This document shows positions 55,928 through 64,000 of a stretch of DNA of 64,000 nt, piece by piece. The notes under the pieces were generated by a model. That model made no database searches. It worked only from the letters and a program-made list of their open reading frames with translations, and was not told where the DNA came from. The number at the start of each line of letters is the position of its first letter. The stretch's first letter is position 1. This stretch comes from Deltaproteobacteria bacterium (lineage in GTDB: Bacteria > Bdellovibrionota_C > UBA2361 > J135): the NCBI GenBank assembly GCA_020635175.1, contig JACKAH010000001.1, forward strand, positions 138,501-202,500, written 5' to 3'. The position numbers were made by a program, and so were the translations under genes.

Positions 55928-56658
55928 AATTAGAGTCATCAGTCGTCTGGCATAGAAGAAAGTTTTTAGTGCCAAACGCCGTAACCCTCGGCAATTTATT
56001 TTGTGGATTTTTGGCATGTATTTATGCGGGCTCCAACCGTTATGAAAAAGCTGCAGTTGCTATCGGAATAGCAATTTTACTCGATGGCTTAGATGGGCGC
56101 TTGGCAAGACGGCTTAATGCTACATCGAAGTTTGGAGTTGAATTCGATTCCTTCTCGGATTTTATCTCTTTTGGTGTAGCTCCTGCGTATCTTTTGTACT
56201 GTTGGTGCTTTAGAGAGTTGGCTGATGAGTTTGGAGTCACTGTAACATTTGTTTACTGTCTTGCCTGTGCTGCAAGGTTAGCCCGTTTTAACATCTCTGA
56301 AAGTAGTACGAGTAATTTTGAAGGGCTGCCTACTCCTGGGGCTGCATTCGCTATTGCGTCATTTGTGTTCTTCTCGCCTCATGTGCAGCCTAGTTTAGCG
56401 CTTGTTGTTTTCTATTCTTTATTTGCACTCGCACTCGCATATCTGATGGTTTCTAAGGTTGAATACTTTAGTGTTAAGCGAGTTAAGTTTGACGATGTTA
56501 ACAAATTTGTCATGCTGGGGATCGGAGCAACGATAGCACTTACGTGGTATAGTAATAAGGTAGGCTTTATGGCTCTCGCTACTTTTTATTGTTTGAGTGG
56601 CCCTGTTGGACAGATTTTGCGCAAAAGAAAAGATAATCGATTGAAAAATGTAGCCTAG
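55924..56658 (+). CDS. pssA: CDP-diacylglycerol-serine O-phosphatidyltransferase
   Basis: This gene encodes 244 residues with about seven membrane helices. The CDP-alcohol phosphatidyltransferase signature DGLDGRLARRLNATSKFGVE is followed by FDSFSD, with all acidic metal ligands. It makes phosphatidylserine. Its 3' end overlaps the convergent phospholipid methyltransferase gene by 4 nt, and its start overlaps the UvrA-like gene. Confidence 0.92.
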   Translation: MKLESSVVWHRRKFLVPNAVTLGNLFCGFLACIYAGSNRYEKAAVAIGIAILLDGLDGRLARRLNATSKFGVEFDSFSDFISFGVAPAYLLYCWCFRELADEFGVTVTFVYCLACAARLARFNISESSTSNFEGLPTPGAAFAIASFVFFSPHVQPSLALVVFYSLFALALAYLMVSKVEYFSVKRVKFDDVNKFVMLGIGATIALTWYSNKVGFMALATFYCLSGPVGQILRKRKDNRLKNVA

Positions 56659-57296
56659 GCAGCTTCCTCTGACGGAACTAGGGTGTGCACATTAATAGGC
56701 GTAAAATTTAACCAAACTCTTTTTGTTTCTTTTTTATATTTTGCTTCAAGTGTTTCAAAGAACTGACTAACTCGATCTAGTCTTTCTCTACGCTCTTTAA
56801 TTGAAGCTATCCTGCCAATCTGGCGCAATCCAATGTACTCAAAGAAGGTAATGTGAGTATTTCTATGGCTGCATAGCTCGAGCTTCTTAAAGATATCCTC
56901 AACAGCAGATACAGGAAGGTTTGTGAAAGGTATCGCGCAGATAATTACATCAAAGATCTCTTCAGTTGGTAGTTCTTGAACTGGACCTTGAAAGAAGGTG
57001 ATGTTTTCTTTGTGTCGGTTGAAATTCTCATCTTTGGAGAGCTTCTTTTGTAGAGCTTGCATAAAGGATGGATTAAGTTCGCAAATAGTTAGCTTATCCC
57101 CATCGATCATGTCTTCAAGAATTTTTACTGTGACAGGACCTGTTCCAGGACCAACCTCAAGAATATTTTGAGGTCGAGTTGTACGACGTAGTGAGTTCGT
57201 CATAGCCTTCGCCGCCCATGGAGAGCTAGGTATAGCCGACCCGGTCGATTTAAACTCGGTTAGAAATTCCCTAAAGAAAACAATATGTTCATTCAT
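56655..57296 (-). CDS. Phospholipid N-methyltransferase (PmtA-like)
   Basis: This gene encodes 213 residues. The SAM site LEVGPGTGPVTVKIL and the start FFREFLTEFKSTGSAIPSS fit bacterial PmtA-type enzymes, which methylate phosphatidylethanolamine to phosphatidylcholine. The neighbour pssA supports a lipid role. A related rRNA-dimethylase-like fold cannot be fully excluded. Confidence 0.82.
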   Translation of the reverse strand: MNEHIVFFREFLTEFKSTGSAIPSSPWAAKAMTNSLRRTTRPQNILEVGPGTGPVTVKILEDMIDGDKLTICELNPSFMQALQKKLSKDENFNRHKENITFFQGPVQELPTEEIFDVIICAIPFTNLPVSAVEDIFKKLELCSHRNTHITFFEYIGLRQIGRIASIKERRERLDRVSQFFETLEAKYKKETKRVWLNFTPINVHTLVPSEEAA

Positions 57297-57495
57297 CGCA
57301 ACTACTAAAAGATGGACAGCAAGTTATCGAAAAATATAGACACCTAACCCCTTATCCTTATTATACCACAGATTGATCCAGAAATAGAACAAGGGTAGCT
57401 AAGGTAAAAAAATGCTTATCTTTCAATGTTTAGCTGCTCTCGCTACGTATTTTTGTTAGTTAAGATAAAGGTAAATTTATTAAAGGTATCGACCA

Positions 57496-59097
57496 ATGAA
57501 TTCTTACTCTTCTGAACAGCTTTGGGAAAGGTTTAAAGCGTATTTTTTATACGATAGCAAAACAAAGTTCTCACTCGATGTTAGCCGGATGATGTTTACA
57601 GATGACTTTCTGGAGTCTCATCGGCCAGAGATTGAGCAGGCCCTGGTTGCGATGAATGATTTAGAGAAAGGATCTATCGCTAACCCGGATGAAGGTAGAA
57701 TGGTCGGACACTACTGGTTGCGTGCTCCTGAGCTAGCCCCGGAGGAAGATATACGCAAGGACGTTAAGGAAACAGTTTTTGCAATTAAGAAATTCTCTAA
57801 GCAGGTGTTGTGGGCAAAGATTAAACCTGAAACAAAAGAGAGGTTTCGATATATCTTAGTTATTGGAATTGGTGGTTCAGCTTTAGGACCACAGTTTGTC
57901 TCTCATGCATTAAGTAACTCAACTGATCAGATCACACCATTTTTTATCGACAACACTGACCCTGATGGCATTAACAGAACGTTAAACTTAATACCTGATC
58001 TAGCAGAGACTTTAACAATTGTTATCTCCAAATCTGGTGGGACTAAAGAGACTAGAAACGGAATGCTCTCTACAAAAGCTGCATACGAAGCTAAGGGACT
58101 CAATTTTGCAAAGCATGTCGTAGCTATTACAGGAGAGGGCAGTAAATTAGATCAAGTTGCTGAGCAGGAGAGTTGGATTGCTCGATTTCCGATGTGGGAT
58201 TGGGTCGGTGGTAGAACAAGTGAGCTGAGCGCTGTTGGTCTGTTACCTGCCGCTTTGCAGGGGTTTGATATCGATGCTCTGCTTGATGGCGCAGCCTATA
58301 TGGACACGCTTACACGCAATGCTGATTACAAAAAGAACCCAGCAGCTTTAATGGCTCAGAGTTGGTTTTATATCGGTAGCGGCCATGGTGATAAGGCGAT
58401 GGTAGTGCTGCCTTACAAAGACAGATTGGAGCTATTTAGTCGATATCTGCAACAATTAGTGATGGAGAGTTTAGGAAAAGAGAAGGACCTTGATGGTGAA
58501 ATTGTTAATCAAGGCATAGCTGTTTATGGTAACAAGGGCTCAACTGATCAGCACGCCTTTGTGCAGCAGTTACGTGATGGAAGAAATGATTTCTTTGGCG
58601 TTTTTGTTGAGGTCTTACAGGATCTAAGTGCAGACAGTGAGTCTGAGAAGCCTGAGTTATTTGAAGTTGAGCCAGGTATTACTTCTGGTGATTATCTCTC
58701 TGGATTTTATCAAGGCACTCGCAAGGCTCTTTTTGAAAACGGCAGAGAGTCTATTACGATTACAATTGAAAAAGTTGATGCGTTTAACGTTGGGATGTTG
58801 ATTGCGCTATTTGAGCGTGCAGTTGGTCTTTATGCATCACTCGTTAATATAAATGCCTATCATCAACCAGGAGTTGAGGCTGGCAAGAAAGCTGCTGAAA
58901 ACGTACTGGTTGCTCAAACTAAGATAACTCAGTTTTTGAAAACAAGTAACGATGAGCAATCTTTAGAGCAGATAGCTGCTGCTACTTCTGTTGATATCGA
59001 GACAGTCTTTAAGATAGTTCAGCATCTCGTTGCAAATGATCTGCTCTCAGCAACAGAGGCTGAATCTGTATTTGAGAGCAGATATAGTGCTAATTAA
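57496..59097 (+). CDS. pgi: Glucose-6-phosphate isomerase
   Basis: This gene encodes 533 residues. [24 protein letters not shown] and the C-terminal [12 protein letters not shown] segment are present. It links glucose 6-phosphate and fructose 6-phosphate. The last ~45 residues resemble a winged-helix-like extension ([20 protein letters not shown]) beyond the usual end. It overlaps the convergent methyltransferase gene by 4 nt. Confidence 0.93.
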   Translation: MNSYSSEQLWERFKAYFLYDSKTKFSLDVSRMMFTDDFLESHRPEIEQALVAMNDLEKGSIANPDEGRMVGHYWLRAPELAPEEDIRKDVKETVFAIKKFSKQVLWAKIKPETKERFRYILVIGIGGSALGPQFVSHALSNSTDQITPFFIDNTDPDGINRTLNLIPDLAETLTIVISKSGGTKETRNGMLSTKAAYEAKGLNFAKHVVAITGEGSKLDQVAEQESWIARFPMWDWVGGRTSELSAVGLLPAALQGFDIDALLDGAAYMDTLTRNADYKKNPAALMAQSWFYIGSGHGDKAMVVLPYKDRLELFSRYLQQLVMESLGKEKDLDGEIVNQGIAVYGNKGSTDQHAFVQQLRDGRNDFFGVFVEVLQDLSADSESEKPELFEVEPGITSGDYLSGFYQGTRKALFENGRESITITIEKVDAFNVGMLIALFERAVGLYASLVNINAYHQPGVEAGKKAAENVLVAQTKITQFLKTSNDEQSLEQIAAATSVDIETVFKIVQHLVANDLLSATEAESVFESRYSAN

Positions 59098-59876
59098 GCA
59101 GCTAATTTTCTGGCTTCGATTAAATGGTACTGAATCTGACCTTTGCCCTGATCGTGATCATAGGCATTTGGTACAGCCTCGTTTTTTGTGATCTCAAAGC
59201 CTTCCTCTTTCATAATTTGAGCTAGCCTGTCTGGATCAATCACAGTTGTTAGAGCATGAAAATCCTTTTCCTGTGGTGGTAAAAAAGCAAGTGAAACTAC
59301 ACCATCAGCTTCAAGTACGTAATGCATCTGGTTTAATGCTTTTCGCATCTGCTCTTCATCAAATTCACCTTTTGTATCTCCACTGTCTGGAAAAGATTGC
59401 ATCGCTCCATAGGAAACTATTCCCTTAACTGAGTTTGGTGCAATTCCTGCTCCTGCAAGTTGTGTTTCTCCAATTATAGAGTGCTGAATTAGTCGACTGT
59501 AGGGTGGGTTGCAACCACGAGCTAGATCGAGCATCATCTCGGAGCAGTCGGTTCCGATAACATCAACGCCCGCTTGTCTAAGAACGTTTGCTCCATCTCC
59601 AACTCCGCACCCGATATCAATAACAACCGCACCAGGCTCATTAAGCTCAGGATGGCTGGTTAAAAATTCAGTCTGTAATCTATCGGATGTGACGGTCCAA
59701 GCAGTGGTTTTACCCCGCTCGCCTTGAGTGGCAGATAGTTCATCCCAGCGTTCCATCATGGCCGATGTTCTAGCATCTGGAGCCATGTCCATAGCATTTT
59801 GTATCTCTGGAATAGAATCGAAAAGTGATGGATCGGTCCCCTCAGTTGGACCTTCCCCTAAATCTTCAAAGCTCAT
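59094..59876 (-). CDS. SAM-dependent methyltransferase
   Basis: This gene encodes 260 residues from the ATG at 59876, with GGAG five bases before it. The motif [18 protein letters not shown] binds SAM, followed by an acidic turn in [10 protein letters not shown]. The first ~60 residues are acidic and low in complexity. The substrate is unknown. It is next to pgi and a helical repeat protein without evident link. Confidence 0.82.
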   Translation of the reverse strand: MSFEDLGEGPTEGTDPSLFDSIPEIQNAMDMAPDARTSAMMERWDELSATQGERGKTTAWTVTSDRLQTEFLTSHPELNEPGAVVIDIGCGVGDGANVLRQAGVDVIGTDCSEMMLDLARGCNPPYSRLIQHSIIGETQLAGAGIAPNSVKGIVSYGAMQSFPDSGDTKGEFDEEQMRKALNQMHYVLEADGVVSLAFLPPQEKDFHALTTVIDPDRLAQIMKEEGFEITKNEAVPNAYDHDQGKGQIQYHLIEARKLAA

Positions 59877-59980
59877 AGTAACTCCACTAAACAACACACA
59901 TTTTTGAAAGCTGCTCCGAAAGCAACTAATTCTATTATCATTATTTTAGTAAGATTCGTGATTTAAGCAAATAATCTAGA

Positions 59981-61003
59981 TTAGGCCGCCTGCTCAAGTA
60001 GATTGCCGATGGCTCTAACTCGGTCGCTTCGTTCTTGGTTTATGCTGATGCATTTTAGTATCGATACGCTTGTAGGTGAAACAAGATCTAATACATTTAA
60101 AGCTCTATTTCTTGCGCTTTGAGTTATCTCTGCAACTGATGCGTTGTGTTTATAGAGTAAGAAAGCAGTTACAATTCTTATATGCGTTCTTAAGCTATAC
60201 TCCTCTCTGTCAGTAAGAGAGGCAAGCATCGCTATTCTTGCATCTTCATCTGGCTCCATTGTGGCTTGAATTAGCGCGTCATTTGCTTGGTGCCAAGCAG
60301 GCCCATCGTATTCAGGTAATGTAAGTAAAAGGTCAAGTTCAAGCTGATTTGTTGCAAGTGCAATTTCATTAAATCGCTGATGGATGTCGTCAGTATAGGT
60401 ACAACGCGTTAACTCAGATGCGATCTCCATAATAGCATCATCTGCATCATCGAATAGAGCACAGATAGTATCAGCAGCTAAACGTCTCTCTGTCGGTTTT
60501 GTTCGATTGAGCATCGAGTCTGCTAAGACATCACGTGTTGGTTCGATTATGTAAGCATAATCCTGAAATTCAGTATCAAGCTTAAATGCTTGTCCGAGAA
60601 GTTTTATCCCTCTGATTGCACATAGCCTACGAGGTTCGCTCGGACTTAGGCTAGCAATTGAAGCGAGTGAAATTACATGCTCGCGCAGTGCTGCTGGATC
60701 CTCCAATTGGCTGATTAAGCGAGCAGCCTCGTCAATTGCCTTTGTTCCTAGCCCTGCTTTATCAAATGTTCCTTCAGGAGCTTGGTTTGCAATTGTTATA
60801 AGTGTGTTAATCGTTTCGTTTAGTTCTGCTTGGTCGAGCTTGGCTCGTTCTAACGGAACAGAGATGGTGGAGACTCTATCAGGTTCTCTCCCAAGGTTTG
60901 TCCGGATCTGATCAGGAAGCCTTTCTAAAAGTGATTCTATAGGTGTACGCTCTTCTCTAGCGCTAGAGGGGCTTGGTCTCCGGGTTTCATCAAAATCTCC
61001 CAT
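59981..61003 (-). CDS. Helical repeat protein of unknown function
   Basis: This gene encodes 340 residues, almost wholly helical, with irregular ~40-residue units like HEAT repeats (for example DPAALREHVISLASIASLS). There is no signal peptide or membrane segment. The first 20 residues are Ser/Arg/Glu rich. No family recognised. It is divergent from the hybrid histidine kinase. Confidence 0.6.
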   Translation of the reverse strand: MGDFDETRRPSPSSAREERTPIESLLERLPDQIRTNLGREPDRVSTISVPLERAKLDQAELNETINTLITIANQAPEGTFDKAGLGTKAIDEAARLISQLEDPAALREHVISLASIASLSPSEPRRLCAIRGIKLLGQAFKLDTEFQDYAYIIEPTRDVLADSMLNRTKPTERRLAADTICALFDDADDAIMEIASELTRCTYTDDIHQRFNEIALATNQLELDLLLTLPEYDGPAWHQANDALIQATMEPDEDARIAMLASLTDREEYSLRTHIRIVTAFLLYKHNASVAEITQSARNRALNVLDLVSPTSVSILKCISINQERSDRVRAIGNLLEQAA

Positions 61004-61140
61004 AACAACTTGCTCTGCTGACCTACGACTTATCTATCGGAAGATTGCTGGCTAGATTGTAGCAAATTCAGCTACTTACTCAACGTTAGTATGGATATGC
61101 GTGTTTAAGTTATTTCAGTGACTTAGCCGATAGATCAACT

Positions 61141-62700
61141 ATGGGGGACTTATCTACTCTACTTAAAATTCACAAGGTTAGTGATAGCGCAGACCAGATC
61201 TGCGAGCAGCTGCTCGAGCAGCTTAAGAGTGCTTTGTTTGTTGTGAACAATCGCGGTGAGATTCTTTCGTGCTACGGCGAGATTGATAGATTTTTTGGAA
61301 TTCAAGCGAGTGAGCTTGTACAAAAAAGATTAGTTGATGTTTTAGATCCCGTCAGCACAGATGTTTCATTTGAAAATTGTTTAGATATCTTTTGCTGTGA
61401 TTTTCCACTGCAATGTAAAAACAAAGCAAACGAGTTCTCCGTCTCGCGAACGTTCTCTTTTTGGATGAGTTCTCTAAACTGCGAGAGTGATACAGAGGAA
61501 CTTTACTTAGTAACGCTTCAAGATTTATCTAAGCAACGTGAAATAGAAGACCAACTTGCAAAGACAATTAAGCTAAGCGCGCTTGGCCAACTTGCAGGAG
61601 GTGTTGCTCATGATATCAATAATCTGCTTAGTGGAATTTCCGGTAGTGCTCAAGCAATGAAGCGCACCCTAAAAGATGATGAATCTAGTCAGCGCAAATT
61701 AAATATCATCACTCAATGTGTGCAACGTGCATCCGGGTTGCTACGTCAAATTGTAGACTATGTACGTGAAGATAATGGTGAGCCGAAGCAGATTAATGTT
61801 GGTGAGTTGTTGTACGAATCTATTGCATTACTTGAGCGTACAATTCGCAAAGAGATAGTTATTGAGTGCTCCTTAGGTGAGCAGTTAAGTGCTATTTACG
61901 GCGATGCCTCTCAATTGCTTTCTGTTCTGATGAACTTAGGAATAAACGCACGTGACGCAATAAATAGTGAGGGTAAGATTGTATTTAACGCTGAAAATAT
62001 CGATGTTACGGACCTCGACATTTTGCACTCTATAACAGGAAAGATTGAACCTGGCTCATATGTTTGTATTACAGTTGAGGATAGTGGTTGTGGAGTGTCT
62101 CCAGATGAACAAAAGAAGATCTTCAATCCGCTTTACACAACAAAAGCTCGCGGTAAAGGCACAGGTCTAGGTCTATCAATGGTGCGTGATATTTTAATTG
62201 CACATAAAGGTTTTATTACTTTGCAATCAGCTCCTGGAAAAACAAAATTCTCTCTTTATCTTCCAAAGCATGACAACGATCTCAGAGATGAAACGATCGA
62301 AACACAAAGCGTTGTTGATTACGACGTATTGAAAGGTTTGAAGATCTTGTTGGTTGATGATGAAGAACTTGTGCGTGAAGCAACGCAAGATTTTTTAGAG
62401 AACTTTGGAATTAATGTTACCTCTGTAGATGATGGTGATGTTGCTCTTACAACTTTTAAAAATGCAAAAGAAAATTTTGATGTAATTGTTCTTGATGCAA
62501 ACATGCCGAGACAGAACGGTATGAAAACTTTCTTCTTGCTGAGGGACGTAAATCCAACTGTTCCAGTTATTTTTTGCAGCGGAATTGCAGATGCTGCCGC
62601 AGAGAACATGCAAATTAGCGCTCAATCGGTACAGTTCGTTAAAAAGCCATATGAGCCAGATGAGCTTTTGGGTAAGCTAGCCAGCTTTTCTTCAAAATAG
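61141..62700 (+). CDS. Hybrid histidine kinase (PAS-HisKA-HATPase-REC)
   Basis: This gene encodes 519 residues and has no membrane segment, so it senses from the cytoplasm. A PAS-like domain covers about 25-130. The phospho-accepting histidine is H157 in GGVAHDINNLLSG, of the NtrB-like type. The HATPase has NLGINARDAI, DSGCGV and GTGLGLSM. The C-terminal receiver has D452 in IVLDANMPRQNG. It may phosphorylate a separate regulator such as the single receiver of the Tad operon, but that is only a guess. The rRNA genes follow. Confidence 0.93.
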   Translation: MGDLSTLLKIHKVSDSADQICEQLLEQLKSALFVVNNRGEILSCYGEIDRFFGIQASELVQKRLVDVLDPVSTDVSFENCLDIFCCDFPLQCKNKANEFSVSRTFSFWMSSLNCESDTEELYLVTLQDLSKQREIEDQLAKTIKLSALGQLAGGVAHDINNLLSGISGSAQAMKRTLKDDESSQRKLNIITQCVQRASGLLRQIVDYVREDNGEPKQINVGELLYESIALLERTIRKEIVIECSLGEQLSAIYGDASQLLSVLMNLGINARDAINSEGKIVFNAENIDVTDLDILHSITGKIEPGSYVCITVEDSGCGVSPDEQKKIFNPLYTTKARGKGTGLGLSMVRDILIAHKGFITLQSAPGKTKFSLYLPKHDNDLRDETIETQSVVDYDVLKGLKILLVDDEELVREATQDFLENFGINVTSVDDGDVALTTFKNAKENFDVIVLDANMPRQNGMKTFFLLRDVNPTVPVIFCSGIADAAAENMQISAQSVQFVKKPYEPDELLGKLASFSSK

Positions 62701-62779
62701 CTTTCGCCAATATTGCGTTATAGAGCTAAGCGCCTGAATTGTTTTAGATAAATTTATTGAAAAATCACTCTTGACTACG

Positions 62780-62808
62780 TTGACAGGGGGTAGCACATCT
62801 GTTAACTT
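62780..62808 (+). promoter_or_regulatory. Possible rRNA promoter
   Basis: TTGACA (62780-62785), a 17-nt spacer, then TAACTT (62803-62808). The -35 is perfect and the -10 is weak. Confidence 0.4.
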
Positions 62809-62891
62809 CTCCCTCCTCGAGCAGTTCAGCACCTGATACTAGGTATTTAGAGCTTTTTTCGAAAAGCTTGCTAGGTGTTGCGCTCGTTTTG

Positions 62892-62904
62892 TGCTTAAAA
62901 ACAA
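62892..62904 (+). promoter_or_regulatory. boxA-like antitermination motif
   Basis: TGCTTAAAAACAA resembles the boxA motif of rRNA leaders and is ~190 nt before 16S. Confidence 0.3.
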
Positions 62905-63050
62905 CTCTCAGTTATTTTAAGTACATAGACAATTAGGTCAAGGGTAGAAGTTGTCAATTGAGTCGATTTCATTCAGTTGCATGAGCATAAGTTAAGGCGG
63001 AACAGCAATGTTCGTTTTACTTGATCGATAGCTCAAAAATTTACTTTCAT

Positions 63051-63074
63051 TGTTGTTGATGTGTATCAACAGCA
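63051..63074 (+). other. Hairpin before 16S rRNA
   Basis: TGTTGTTGAT and ATCAACAGCA form a 10-pair stem (one G-U) with loop GTGT, ~20 nt before the 16S 5' end. It may help processing. Confidence 0.45.
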
Positions 63075-63094
63075 AAAAGTAGCAGAAATTTTAT

Positions 63095-64000
<906 letters not shown>

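Larger units (their letters stand above)
62701..63094. other. Intergenic leader of the rRNA operon
   Basis: No protein gene is seen in these ~390 nt. They hold a possible -35/-10 pair, a boxA-like motif and a hairpin just before 16S. Confidence 0.6.

Overview
The window reads as a chromosomal segment of a diderm (Gram-negative) bacterium with an AT-rich genome. The host DNA hand-counts at roughly 38% GC in a sampled 60-base line. Diderm character is supported by an OmpH/Skp-type periplasmic chaperone, the murein recycling ligase Mpl, a Tad pilus system and outer-envelope style glycosyltransferases. The partial 16S rRNA gene that closes the window, the DUF6178 protein, the hybrid histidine kinase and the Tad/kinase gene mix look most like the lineages once grouped as Deltaproteobacteria. 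That placement is an inference and needs an alignment of the 16S.

Layout. Positions 20-3372 hold an envelope module: a transmembrane Ser/Thr kinase, two secreted beta-domain plus coiled-coil proteins, and a divergent AMIN-like secreted protein. Positions 3523-10857 are a compact Tad (Flp) pilus operon: small pilin, CpaB, CpaF, TadB, TadC, pseudopilin-like genes, a single-domain response regulator and CpaE. Topoisomerase IV (parC, parE) follows directly at 10909-15122. From 15168 to 28845 the genes are mostly housekeeping: a hydrolase, a CDGSH protein, a thioredoxin-like protein, transketolase, a VKOR-thioredoxin fusion, folP, GTP-dependent PEP carboxykinase, a GT2 glycosyltransferase, mpl, folK and rpiA. 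Positions 28842-36170 (minus strand) carry two large membrane glycosyltransferase-like proteins, one with an SseB module fused at its N-terminus, then OmpH/Skp, a cysteine desulfurase and an HDOD protein. fumC follows at 36473.

Positions 37.9-46.7 kb are the accessory part. Gene density falls, palindromes and repeats accumulate, and two GC-rich islands (about 39.2-39.6 and 44.5-46.6 kb) interrupt the AT-rich background. The first encodes a 63-residue peptide surrounded by hairpins. The second encodes an unrecognised 619-residue membrane-anchored protein. infC, a DUF6178 gene and a ureohydrolase lie between them.

Positions 46738-53697 (minus strand) form a MoxR, TPR, transglutaminase and DUF58 operon headed by a LuxR-type response regulator. 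Next come a divergent UvrA-like ABC protein that has lost key catalytic residues, pssA and a phospholipid methyltransferase facing each other, pgi, a SAM methyltransferase, a helical repeat protein, a hybrid histidine kinase, and the first ~900 nt of a 16S rRNA gene.

The best candidates for undescribed biology are the degenerate UvrA paralogue (53837-55927), the GC-rich islands, the SseB-glycosyltransferase fusion (31094-33559), and a candidate minus-strand small RNA between the thioredoxin-like gene and transketolase.
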